Below, piece after piece: positions 1-12,500 of a stretch of 64,000 nt of DNA; position 1 is the first letter of the stretch, and every line of letters begins with the position of its first letter. A program made the translations under genes and the position numbers. The notes under the pieces are model-generated. The model was not told the DNA's origin, did not search any database, and saw only the letters and a program-made list of their open reading frames with translations. Source of the DNA: Jacaranda mimosifolia (Eukaryota; Streptophyta; Magnoliopsida; Lamiales; Bignoniaceae); the NCBI GenBank assembly GCA_018894105.1, contig CM032122.1:34379404-34443403 (forward strand), written 5' to 3'.

Positions 1-905
1 TCTAAGTAAACAAAGTATAAAACGTGGTTCGTTGAAGTACACTTTAATTCAATTGACATTCGGCGGTGGATTTGAGTGCATTTTGAGGGCAATAAAGTAC
101 AAACCCGGAAGAAAGAAAGTATAATTCACTGAAGAACACTTAAATTCAATTGAAACAGGGCAGGGAATTTGAGTACAATTCAAGGGAAACAAAGTACAAA
201 CTCAGAATAAACAGAGTATAAAATGTGCTTCGTTGAAGTACACTTCAATTCAATTGAAACTGGGTGGCGGATTTGAGTGCATTTTGAGGGCAATGAAGTA
301 CAAACTCGGAACAAATAAAGTATAAAATGTGTTTCGTTAAAGAACACTTAAATTCAATTGAAACAAGGCAGGAAATTTAAAACAATTCAAGGGAAACAAA
401 GTACAAACTCAGAATAAACAGAGTATAAAATGTGCTTCGTTGAAGTACACTTCAATTCAATTGAAATTGGGCGGCGTTTTTGAGTGCATTTGAGGGCAAC
501 GAAGTACAAACCTAGAACAAAGAAGGTATAAAATTTGTTTCGTTGAAGATAACTTAAATTCAATTGAAATATGGCATGGAATTTGAATACAATTCAAGGG
601 AAACAAAGTACAAACTCATAATAAATAGAGTATAAAATGTGCTTCATTGAAGTACACTTTAATTCATTTGAAACTGAGCGGTGGATTTGAGTGTATTTTG
701 AGGGCAATGAAGTACAAACCCGGAACTAAGAAAGTATAAAATGTGTTTCATTGAAGAACACTTAAATTCAATGGAAACTGGGCAATAAATTTGAGTATAA
801 TTCAGGGCAAACAAAGTACAAACTCAGTACAATTCTGGAAAAATGAAGTACAAACTCAAAACAAACCAAGTATAAAATTTGTTTTGTTGAAGTACACTTA
901 TTGCA
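1..905. repeat. Tandem array of ~205-bp dimers
   Basis: The landmark TTCGTTGAAGTACAC or its close variant recurs near 28, 229, 436 and 643, giving a period of about 201-207 bp. Each unit has two related halves of about 100 bp. One half carries a GGCGG.GGATTTGAGTGCA block, the other GGCAGGGAATTTGAGTACA. Both share AATTCAATTGAAAC, AAAGTACAAACTC and GAGTATAAAATGTG, so the unit is a diverged dimer, as in higher-order satellites. The array runs off the left edge of the window. It lies on the 3' side of the MULE transposase remnant (minus strand) and may be part of that element. Confidence 0.8.
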
Positions 906-1244
906 ATTGAATAATTATTCTCCAATAATTGTAATGATGGGCAAGTACAATAATTTGAGATTATCGGATCTAGTGAAGTACGGAATTGTACGCGTGATAG
1001 GGTGGATATCATCATCAAATTCTCATTTATTTACATCTTTGAAAGCATAAGTATTCTTTTGTTACTGCAATTGATAACATTCATCCGTTGAACACTAGTG
1101 ATTAACAACTTAAAAATTTTAACATTATTTTATTCATATGAGAAATATTGGACACATACTTCAATAGTTTGGTTATTAGTTACCAAGACTTAAAAAGCAA
1201 ATCTTTGAACAAATTTCAATTCAAAAATATTAAGATATTAAGTA

Positions 1245-2075
1245 CAAAGTTGCCCAAGTGAGGTGCAAATGTGAAAAAACAAGTACAATTATCCAGATTG
1301 AGGTACAAAATTTAACTATGTCTCGAACAACATACAAGAATGCTAATTTCACGCTAAATCACCAGCCTCATTGCCCAAGTGAGGTGCAAATGTAAACAAA
1401 TCAAGTACAATTATCTCATATTAAGGTACAAAATTTAACTATACCTCGGACAACATGCAAGAATGCTAATTTCATGTTAAATCACATGCCTCATTGCCCA
1501 AGTAAGGTGCAAATGTGAATAAATCAAGTACAATTATGCCATATTGAGATATAAAATTTAATTATATCTCGAACAACATGCAAGAATGCTAATTTCACGC
1601 TAAATCACCTGCCTCATTGCCCGCGTAAGGTGCAAATGTGAAGAAATCAAGTATAATTATCCCAAATTGAGGTACAAAATTTAACTATATCTCGGTCTCG
1701 GACAATGTTCAAGAAAGCTAATTTCACGCTAAATCACCAGTTTCATTGCCTAAGTGGGGTGTAAACGTGAAGAAATCAAGTACAATTATCCCAGATTGAG
1801 GTACAAAATTTAACTATGCCTCGGACAATGGGCTAGATGCTAATTTCACGCTGAATCACCTGCCTCATTGCCCAAGTGAAGTACAAATGTGAAGAAATCA
1901 AGTACAATTATCCCAGATTAAGGTACAAAATTTAATTATGTCTTGGACAACATGCAAGAATGCTAATTTCATGTTAAATCACCTATCTCATTGCCCAAGT
2001 GAGGTACAAATGTAAAGAAATCAAGTACAATTATCCCAGATTGAGGTACAAAATTTAACTAGTTTACTGATTCTT
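1245..2075. repeat. Tandem array of ~122-bp units, seven copies
   Basis: The phrase CATTGCCCAAGTGAGGTGCAA recurs with small changes about every 120-125 bp, near 1253, 1373, 1497, 1617, 1746, 1867 and 1990. Each unit also contains AAGTACAATTATCCCAGATT, GAGGTACAAAATTTAACTA, a block around TCGGACAACATGCAAGAATG, and TAATTTCACGCTAAATCACC. The unit differs from the 205-bp dimer to its left but shares the AAGTACAA word. It ends directly beside the C-terminal remnant of the MULE transposase. Confidence 0.85.
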
Positions 2076-2214
2076 TGTAAGTTTGACGATTATGCCATGT
2101 TCTACCACACCTTTTACATTTAATTACATGTTTCTCAATCTGTGATGGAATCTTCTATGTCTTTTTACGCTCAGGCTGAGATCAACAATCAGGTGCATGA
2201 ATGACGTCATCATT

Positions 2215-5200
2215 ATCTACGGGGAACATATGCATATCAAACGTAGGAAATTAGGAATAGGGTTTATCATTGCTGGGTATGCTTGTTGGTACATCTCAAC
2301 TCGGTAGTATTGATCGGTGAAGTTATATGGTGAAAGTGACTTTGACTCGATATAAGCACAAGTATGTCTGCGTGGTATTTTATCAATATGTCATGCTCTG
2401 CATGAACAAACCATACTATGTAAATCTCCAGCATACGATTTATCTTGCTCAATCACCTCAAAGCTCCAACCGCTAGACATGGCAACTTTAAGTTGCGAGA
2501 AAGTATGTGATTGATTGCCAACTTCTTCTCTTGCTTGGGACATAATTGACCAACCATCTTATGAGATTATTCTTATCTATCATGCATTATAACCATTATT
2601 TGCATATGTATGTAATCAACCATGGCTATAGCTGGCATAAATCGGGCTGGTTTAACCTAATTATTCCAACTTTCTACTTGATTATTGTTTATTACCCCCA
2701 TCGATCTCCACTGAATAAGGAATTTGCCCAACATGGTGGGTCAGACTGCATAATAAAGTCTCTAGCAAGCAGCATTGACTCCAAGATGTTGTCTGTATGT
2801 CGGGTATACTCCTGCCTTGTAGGCGCATATTTAGCTTTCATAAAAACAGAACACCAATGTTTCTTATTATGTAAATGGCACTTCCTTAATACCTGAATTT
2901 AAAATAATAGAACAGTAATGTGCTAAATGTTACGAATTAGAGTTTATTTTACATAATTGTCTCACAAACAATGATAAAGTACACTTACTTGTTCCTTAAA
3001 GCTATCCACTAAGTGTCTCAAGCAATATGCATGGTGGCTATTAGAAAATATCATGGGAAGGGCCTTAAGAAGACCTGGATGTCGATTGGAGAAGAAAGTA
3101 AACCTTGATAAGCCAAGCAGATATTTAGAATCTAATACATTTCTTAGTTTAAAGCAGAACCGCTCGCAATTAATATCATTTTCAAAGTCAACAAGTGCAT
3201 ATGCTAACGTGAATAGGTCATCATTAGCATCCTTGCTGATAACGCTGAGTAAGACTCCTTTGTATTTATTTTTAATACGGGTGCCATCCAAGAATATCAA
3301 CGGCCTATATCCCCTGAGAAAACTAAGAAGGCAGGCACTGAAACATAAAAATAGTTGATGAAATTTTCGGCTGATTGGGTCAATCTCATAGTCTACATTA
3401 CTTCTAGGGTTTGTCCTCTTCCTAGCATCACAGTACCACCTCAACTTATCATAAGATCCATTCTCAGCTCCATGGATGTCATGCATAGCTAATTCCTTAC
3501 CTATTTATGCTTTATGGTACCTAACTTCCACACCGTATTCTCTGTGGATATCTTTCAATATGGCAGAGGGCCGATAACATGACTTTGATATCAATTTATC
3601 CTTCACTACGTTAGCAACCCAAGTGGAATCGGCTTTAGCATGTCTCCTTGTCTGAAGATTAGCCTCACCGCATGTGTGCTTTAGATTGCATTTTCGAATG
3701 CCAAATAATTTATCAGCCTCATGCCTTGATGCATAGATTCTCTATTTGCAATTTTCATCACTGCAAACGACTATGATTTTTTTGCTGTCATTTTTCTTGT
3801 ATTTAAATGACCGCAAAGTAGACACTGCATAATTTTGAAATCTTGAGCATCCTTGAATGTTTGACCCTCTCTATATACGCTATTTCTCCATGCATCAATT
3901 GAGTTGCTAATTAAAGTCAATTCATTGTGCGATGCATTGGTCGAACCAATTTCCTCCTCGTCTGCATCCCTTGAAGTTGACAAATGAAGTACAATTTTAG
4001 ATAAAATAAAGTACAATATGTAGAATAATTCAGCATTGTGGTATAATTTCAAATAAACAAAGTACAATTTCAGAACAATAGAAGTATAAAACGCAAGCAA
4101 TTGCAGTACAATTTTTGATAATCAATAAGTAAAGTACTTTAAGTATAGAACTTTAGGTAAAATGAAATGCAAAATTAATAGAACTTTATAAACTTAAATA
4201 ATGGAGAACAATTTTACGCAAAAGCTTAAGTATAATTTTATATAAAAAGAAGTACAATTTCAGAACGCATGAAGTATAAAACCTTAGCAATTGCAGTACA
4301 ATTTTTGGATAATCCATTAGTAGAACACTTCAAAATTAAATAAGAGATTCAGAAAATTGAAGTACAAGTTAACATAGAATGAAATACAATTTGAGAACAC
4401 ATGAAGTACATAACTTCAAATAAAAGAGTATAGATTTAGGTAAAATGATGTATAAAATGAAGTATAATTTTAAGAAACATAAATAAAAGAAGTGAAGTTC
4501 CGTTTGAGAACATCTGAAGTATAGAACTTCAATTAAAAGAATGCAGATTTAGGTGAAATTATGTAAAAACTAAAGTATAAGTTCAAAAAATCAAAGTACA
4601 ATTTTAGATAAAGTGAAGTACAATTTCAGAACACTTGAAGTGCAAGTTTAGATAAAATGAAGTACAATTTCAGAACACTTGAAGTATAGAACTTCAATAA
4701 CAATATTATAGATTTAAGTAAAATGATGTATAAAATGAAGTATAATTTTAAAAAATAGAAGTATAATTTTTGATAAAGTGAAAAACAATTTCGAAACACT
4801 TGAAGTATAAAATCTTAGCAATTGTATTACAAATTGGATAATTTATTAGTAGAAAACTTGAAAGTCAAATAATAGATTCAGACAATTGAAGTACATGTTG
4901 AGATAAAATGAAGTACAATTTTGGAACACTTGAAGTATAGAACTTCAATGAATATAGTATATGTTTCTGTAAAATGAAGTACAAAAGAAAGTATAATTTC
5001 AGAAAATAAAAGTACAATTTTAAATAAAATGAAATACAATTTCAAACTCTTGAAGTATAAAGCCTTAGCAACTGCAGTATATTTTGGATAATCGATAAAT
5101 ATAGCACTTAAAGTATAGACCTTCAATAAATAGAGTAAAAATTTTGTAAAATAAAGTATAATCTCAAAAAATTGAAGTACAATTTTAGATAAAAAGAAGT

Positions 5201-6160
5201 ACAATTTTTGAACACTTCAAGTATAAACCGCTAGCAATAGCAATATAACTTTGGATAATCAATTCGTAGAACACTTTGGAGTATAAAACTTAAATAATAG
5301 AGTACAATTTTAGTGAAATGAAATACAGTTTTAGACAATTTGAGTACAAATTTGTATACAATGAAATACAATTTTCGAACAATTGAAGTATTAAACCCTA
5401 GCAATTTCAGTACAGTTTTGGTTAAATGAAGTATAATTTTATATAAATTACGTACAATTTGGGTACACTTCAAGTATAAACCACTATAAATTACAGTACA
5501 ATTTTACATAATTCATTAGTAGAATACTTGAAGTATAAAACTTACATAATAAAATATAATTTTTGTGAGATGAAGTACAATGTTAATTGCAATGAAATAT
5601 AATGTAGAACGCTCTAAATACAGAAAGATTTTCAACTAAACATAGTGCAATTTTAGAATACATCAAGTACAAAATTTTACAAACTACAGTACAATTTAGA
5701 TTCTGTAGAAATATTATCTTAAAACATCACTGCTCTTCTTTTCTTTGCTGCTTGATTCATTCTTTCGGTTTACCAGGATGTCAATAATGTTCATCTTCAA
5801 TGTCAAATGCAGTAAGACCATATTCATGACATTATCGTCATTAGTTAAACTCACGTACAATTTTTGATGTTGAGTTATATATTGCAAACTAAAGTGCTCG
5901 GCGTTGATTTCACTCCATTTTCTTGAGACATTGATGTCCATATCCATTAAAGTCATATTATCCTTAATTGACATTATATGGAGCTGGTTTTTGTAGCGGC
6001 AACTCCCCAACACTTGATTGAACACACTTGTTGCGTTTTTTCTGTTCTTTTTGTTTTTGGTAATGAGCGTATGATAATGTTTACTGTTTGTTTGTCCGGA
6101 TGAAAAAAAAAGTGAGAAAAAATGAATGAAAAATATAATACTAAAGAACATTTTTATCAA
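2215..6160 (-). pseudogene. Decayed MULE (MuDR-type) transposase
   Basis: Read on the minus strand, pieces appear in the normal order of a plant MULE transposase. An N-terminal module lies at about 6110-5714, with residues SIKDNMTLMDMDINVSRKW. A DNA-binding/zinc region lies at about 3965-3500 (GQTFKDAQDF, then CSDENCK, ASRHEADK). A DDE domain lies at 3486-2970 with FLDGTRIKNKYKG, and the conserved CLRHL. A C-terminal SWIM-finger region lies at about 2900-2215, with VCSCRA followed by RRHTCAYI. It is dead. In-frame stops follow CSDENCK and RYHKA, the latter where tryptophan is usual. The second catalytic aspartate reads Asn (FFSNRHPG). The CxH cysteine of the SWIM finger is Arg, and further stops and shifts lie near 2880-2400. 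A GTAAGT donor follows KEQ at about 2991, so the original gene had an intron there. The 1.7 kb between the N-terminal piece and the rest is filled with AAGTACAA repeats and was probably an intron. Confidence 0.85.
3980..5705. repeat. Irregular AAGTACAATTT minisatellite inside the MULE
   Basis: This stretch is built almost wholly from variants of GAAGTACAATTT, GAAGTATAAAACCTTAGCAA, TTGGATAATC and TTAGTAGAACACTT. The composite landmark (GTATAAA.CCTTAGCAATTGCAG followed by GGATAAT and TAGAACACTT) recurs near 4085, 4270, 4797, 5047, 5217 and 5465. Spacing is uneven (about 170-530 bp), which points to repeated unequal exchange rather than one clean array. It lies between the N-terminal and DNA-binding parts of the transposase remnant, in the place of an intron, and shares its core word with both arrays at 1-2075. 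The many minus-strand open frames here are low-complexity by-products. Confidence 0.8.
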
Positions 6161-6297
6161 ATTAAATGAGTAGGGAGCGATCTCTAAAATTTTAATAAAA
6201 TTAGAGAGTTTCTTCTAACAAAAATTAAATAGGGATTGATCACAAAATTAAAAAGTGATTTTGGTACTTCCAAATAGCCCAACATTTTTCCTTGCCC

Positions 6298-6316
6298 GTG
6301 ACGTTTTACGCGTCAC
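6298..6316. promoter_or_regulatory. Inverted TGACG sites with UPRE-II-like core
   Basis: GTGACG at 6298-6303 and CGTCAC at 6311-6316 form an inverted pair about 220 bp upstream of the GC2 start codon. On the minus strand, 6315-6307 reads TGACGCGTA, the core of the plant unfolded-protein-response element UPRE-II (from memory GATGACGCGTAC). bZIP factors bind TGACG-type sites. Position and match are seen; a role in ER/Golgi stress control of the golgin gene is inferred. Confidence 0.4.
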
Positions 6317-6531
6317 AGCCTCTCACAGGCCGACACATGTCCTTCGGCAAGCAAAGAAGCGGTAAGTTTGGTTTCACTGTTTCCCCTCTTCTTCCATTCG
6401 CTTCGCACTCTGCTGCAGAAAACCAGAAGAGAGACTGCACAGTGCACACTATGCCGTCTATGCGTCCCGGTATAATGCTTCGTCAGTGAACAGCTCTGAT
6501 CTCGGAAGCTCTCACAATCGAACGCCTGTCA

Positions 6532-9500
6532 ATGGCTCACTGGATCTCCTCCAAGCTCAAAGCCGCCGAAACCCTACTCCAACAGGCAAATAAATCCCCA
6601 TTTTCTGTTTCCTTCTAATTTTCCATTTTATGTAGTTTATTTATTTTCGAGGTCTAGCATTATTGATAATTATTTAGACCTTGTGTTTGGATCGTTATAG
6701 GATTGAATCATTATGAGAATCAGAACTGATGCAAAAAAGATTCAGAATTGGAATTGATCAGAAACGCTACATTTTATACAATTATTCTGACCGTGTGGTT
6801 TGGATGCCTGTCAAGAATCTTGAGGATTCGAATTGATTTTTAGAAATTGCACGGATGACTCTTATCATTCATACAAGTATTTGAAGTATGAAAATATTAA
6901 AGTTGTACATGAATGGAAAATTGAAAGAAAAATTAAAATCTATTGATCCTAAAGATTATAGGAAATTAAGAGTAGAATGTTAGTTATCTATAATATTAGA
7001 ATTGAATTAGTAATAGCGAGGTATTTGTTGCCTTCATTTCATCATTTGAACAAAGCAAGTCCATTTTATGGTATCGATGAGTTCAACTACGTAATGATAA
7101 TCATTAAATTGGTTAAAATTGTATATGTTAACTCAGTTATTGAAAAATCTTTTGTGAAATGTAGAGCACTATGCTTCATTAATATAGAAAAATTATACAA
7201 GGTATGATATGCCAATATACTCGAATATCTTCATCTTTCAATTTTAATTGGTAATTGCATATAAAAATATAGGAAAAAAGAAGGGAGGACTGAAATTAAT
7301 TTGCATTGTGATTGGTTTTAAACCAACAGCAAAACCACAACTTATTTTTCTTGAAATGTCTTCTGCATCAAACGCGATGCTAACTGGAAGTTTGTGGTAA
7401 CTGGAAAAGACTCCAAAAACATATAAAGAATGAGACAATTTATGGGAGCAAATTAACAATGGACTATGGAGTTCATTATATTAAATCCAAAGTAAAACGT
7501 TAATGTCATTTGCTAATAAAAAGAATATGGTACTATATGTATTGACAAATGGCAACTGTAACATAGAGGTGTATATCAGATTGGAATGGATGAAATATCC
7601 ATTCAAATTCAAATGGAAGTGTTTTTAATTCATATTCTGAAGCTTTAATTCCTTTATCATGTGTTTCTATAATGGAGTGCTTGGTTTTAAATTCTTTTCA
7701 TTCTATTTCTGATTTCGTGGTTCAGATTGATCAGCAAGCTGCAGAATCTCTCGGTAAGAATGAAAAGACACTATCAGATGATCAATTAAGTGTTGAAAAT
7801 TCACCAAGAACCCCTGAAATTAAGCCATTAATAAAGGACCAGCTGAAGAAGAAAGCTCCAGAAAATGTGGTTAACCAAAGTGTTATTCACAGCGATAAAC
7901 GTATAAATGTCATCAGCAGAACCAATAGTGATGTTAAGCCGGATGATGAATCTGGGGGATCACTGAACTTGAATTCAAAGTCAGATATGAGTAGTGGACT
8001 TACAGATAGTGATTGGACGGAATTGCTGAGTGTGCCAGATAGAAAGGGAGCATCTGGGGGAGGGAGTGTGAGTAATCGAGTGTCAGGTATTCGGGCTTTG
8101 AAGAAGGATGGGAAGAAGGTGCGGAATTCTGGGCTGGGATTGAATGTTTCTATGGTTGATGGGAGGATTGAAAAGGCTAGGAATAATGGAGTCTTGAAGA
8201 GTTCAAGAAAATCAAATGTTGGGTTGGAGGATAATTCCAGCGCTGATAGCGACGAGAAAAGAAGAAGTAATGCTGGGGATGTAACGCCAAGAACTTCAAG
8301 TGTCCAGTCGCTAAGCAGTGGAGGTGAGTTGGACCAAAGGGACATTAGCTCCACACTTGTGATTGATGATACTAATGTAACAAACATTGGGAGAACTGAG
8401 GGGCAGAACAATCTTGTAGATGGAAAGAAGCTACATCCGTTAGATGATTCAGATCATTCTTTGCAGATGAAACCAATTTCTCGTGAAAGGGATTTGGATG
8501 TGAAGGTGGGGGTGAGTGATGGTGACAAGCTTAAGAGGGGAACTAGTGGGAGCCATAGATCAACACTGGGTTCTAGGACTTCCAGTTCTATGAAGAAGGT
8601 TTCTTCTTTACCGAGCGATGGAGAGTCTAATTCTGAGACAGATACAACTTCATCAGATTCAGAGAGTGAAAGAGAAAGGGAAGAAAGGAGAAAGAAGAGG
8701 CAACAGATTCTGGCAGAAAGAGCAGCTGCAAAAGCAATTGAGGCAATTAAAGAGCGTGAGAATTTGGTTGCTAGATTGGAGGGGGAGAAACAGAGTCTGG
8801 AGAAAATACTTGAAGAGCGAGCCAAACAGCAAGTACAAGAGGTACTTTATGGATACTCATTGTCAAACTTAATATTTTTTCATGGATTATGGTTTTTAAA
8901 ATCCATGTATTGTATGTTCATCTACTAACAATTCTTTGGCTAAATAAATTAAAATGAAGGAAGAAAGCTACATAGTTTTGATAAATTGCTTGGACTAGCT
9001 ATATCTTTCTTTTATTATTAGACTCTTTTCTTAAGTATTTAGCTTGGATGCTGATTCTGTTTTCTTCATGAAAAGATTTTCTTTGTTCAATTTAACAATG
9101 CATTGCATGATTGAAGGAAGAAAAGAAGGAATATGGTTTATAGGCTGCTCTGTAATATCGAGTATAGTATTCTGGACATTTTTAGATCCTCATTTTTCTG
9201 AGGCTATGATCTTGATGATTATGGGCTTCTGTATTCTGTGAGCTTGTCTTTAGATTACTGGATATTCTAATTTTGCTCAGGTCCATTGTAACATATTTCT
9301 TGGTGGAACAGGAAACTACCTAGTTTCATTATTATATTATTTACTTAACAGGTTCTTCTGGCTTATTTATGGTAGCTGTTGGACCATATCTTGCATAGAT
9401 TATTGAATTTTAACTCACCTGGAGTACTTCATAATTTAAATTTCAACCTGCACTAATGATACTGATGAATAATAATTATCCCATGAACCAATTTTATGGG

Positions 9501-12500
9501 TTTCTGTTTGAGTGACTTTATACAATTTAACCATGAAGTATTTCTGGGCATTATGGAAGAATATCTAGCTATATTGATCAATATGTTGGTTCTAAAGTGC
9601 CTTCCTTATTTAACTATATCTCTTCAGCTGAGATAACCCCATCCACATGTTCAGTTTTATTATTTTTCAGGGCAATGAAAATATAACTTAGAAATGTCAA
9701 TAAACACTCCATGGCATACCTCTATGGTTGACTCTTGGATTGCATTCTTGTGTTCTACCTATATATTGAGACTTGATAGTGGGTCTTGAGATATGTGAAC
9801 CCCAATTCATCAAATTAAATAGCTCTTTATCAGACCAAAAGTCTTCATGTTTCGTCAAATGATATTTTTCAGGCCTATTGTTGAGACTGAGTCAAGTGCT
9901 TACTCTGCCTGTGCAATTATGTAAGATGAACTGTTTTATTTATTATGATGACAAAAACTAAAAAATTGTTTTCTAGCTCGAGAGAGTGCTTAATACGGAA
10001 ATATATATATATATATATATTGAATAACAATAACAAATTGACTGTAAGTAAGTTATAGTATTCAGTCACTTGGTCATTTTAACGAACTCTCTTTTCATAG
10101 CTAACTGGTGTGCAACATTCTTCAATTTGATTACATGCTTCGATCCATGAAGAGCTGATTGCTAGCAATGCCTTTTCCATCTTGTGATTTTATGGTTGTG
10201 GTTAAGTAATTGCTAACTCTTTTGTTATTTGACATTTGTCGTGGTTGATTCTTCTGCTCAGAGAATTATGTAATCCATTTTTATTTTTTTTTGGCTAGTG
10301 TGATTCTCTGATTTTGTAACACCCTCTCGATATGGCTATGATAATAAATTGCTGATCTTTTATTCAGGCTTCAGAATTACAGACAACGATGATGGAGACT
10401 ATGGAAGCGGTTGAACTAGAGACGCGGAAACATAATAATACTCGAATGGAAGCCCTTGCACGATTAGCGAAACTTGAGGTGTTGTAGTTTTATGAACATG
10501 TCCTTTAGCTTTACCTCTATGGTTGATAATACATATTGAATATGTGCTTTAGCTTTATTCTAGACTTTTATATATCATATGTTTAGATACCACATTGTAC
10601 TTGTTGTCTTTATGATAATTGTCATCATGTATAGTATTATTCCAATCCATCCTATAATATTCTTTGTACTTCAAAATATGAACCTCTTGTAGACATAAAA
10701 ATGCCATTCACATTTGAGTAGATTTTTACCAATTTATCTCTCATTTGATTTAGATGAGGCTGGATGGTTGGGAGTAATAGTTTATTGCCTATATTCTTAT
10801 ATGGGACACTTTTCTGGTTTTAGCAGTTTCCTTCAATTTGCTTACCATAAAATTCTGTTTAGGATAATTTGGATTTTGAATTTGGTTGCTTTACTTTTTG
10901 CAGAGTGTGAATGCTGATCTTGCAAGGTCTCTTGCTAATGTACAGAAGAATCTTGAAGTAGAGGTATTTAACAAACCCTCCTTCCGCTTGGTTTTTGTTT
11001 GGCAAGAATGACTTCATTTTCTTGCAAACTTGGGATAGTTTTCAAGCTAGCTTCCTAAATACCTCGATGAATCAAAACATTTTATTTTGGACCTGTCAGG
11101 TTTTTTTCAATGCTGATGTTAATCAATGAATTTAGTCAACTAGAAAAGAACCTGAACCTCTTTTTGCAGTTTAGCTTAATTTATAGTGTGGTTCAATTTG
11201 TTTCATGCTGGTTTTCATGCTTATGCGAATTGTTAGGTAATAATGTGAGAAACATAACATAGCACTCGAATTAGGTTTCAGACGCAATTCTTGGAAATTG
11301 TTACCTTTAATGCTGGTAGCAATGGATTGTTACATGCTAGTTTGAAGTACATTTATTAATTCATTATCTTGTCTCTGTGTTTGCTGGATTAGGTTGATCG
11401 TATAGCTGAACTTCGTCAACAAATTCATATAAAAGAAGCAACTCATGAAGGTATGGTTATGGAAGATAAGCTGGCTAAGAAAGTAGCATGTTTGTAGTAT
11501 TTGATTTTCATATCTGCAAAATTTTATGCCTGGTCCCGAATGACTTGTCTTCCTGCAATCCCTGATGTTAGCCTAGTGCACATATATCAACTACAGGTTG
11601 AAGTTGCTTTACAAAGTCTTGCTGGCCCTTGGGGACTGGACTCTCCATTCTTCTTGATTTCATGTTGATTTACTTCCAACTTTATTTTCCTGTGAATATC
11701 TTTTTCAGGGCTTTTATCTTTCATAAATTGGACTTGGGTTTTAAAATTTTTAGCGAACTTCTATGGACCAAAGTTTTATTTGAATGCAGAAAAGCAATCA
11801 TAGGGAGGATACTCTATTTCTTTAGACTTGAATTATCCTAGTGTCTTGTACAAGACTTGTTCATGTGCATTGTCTTTAACAGGGAATTCTATTAAGATTG
11901 TAAAGCATTTTCTCGGAGAACCTTGACTTGTTATATTTATATGGAAAAGGCAGATTGTACTTTTCTATTGATGATGCCAGAGTGAATTACTGAAGTTCTT
12001 TTTCTTTTCTTCTGGTAGAATTGAGAAGGAAATTATCAAGTACACACCAAAATGGTGATAGAGTGAGTAATCATTGCTTTGTCTGCATTATTCAGCACAT
12101 CAATTTATCTCCTTAATTAATTTAGCATCAATGATCTTGTAGTTGCAAGCTTCAAAAGGTGTTGAATTTGAACTGGAGATGCTTGAGGCAGAATATTCCT
12201 TCATAACCGATAAAGTGGGAAGAATGCAAAACCAGGTGACCTCTCTTTTCTGGAAAACTTCATTAGGCAATTTCTACATTACTAGAGACATCTTTAGAGT
12301 ACTTAGTTGTTGTTGTTGTTGTTTTTTTTTTATGCCAATTTTTTAGAATTGCTTCTCTCTCCCTCTCTCTCTCTCTCTCTCTCCTCCCCACCCACCCACC
12401 CACACCTCACTGCTGCTGCAGCTCCCACCCAAAGTAAAAAGAAGAGAAAAGATTTTCCCAAAAACAAAACCACCTCCCACATGGAAAAATACTTTGTTTA

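Noticed and set aside
4878..5473. Minus-strand frames rich in LYF/IVL words, looking like membrane proteins
   Set aside because: They are translations of the AAGTACAATTT repeats.
7887..8825. Minus-strand open frames of 174 and 123 codons
   Set aside because: They are antisense to GC2 exon 2, rich in Ser/Leu as expected from the complement of Lys/Glu/Ser codons, and have no family content.
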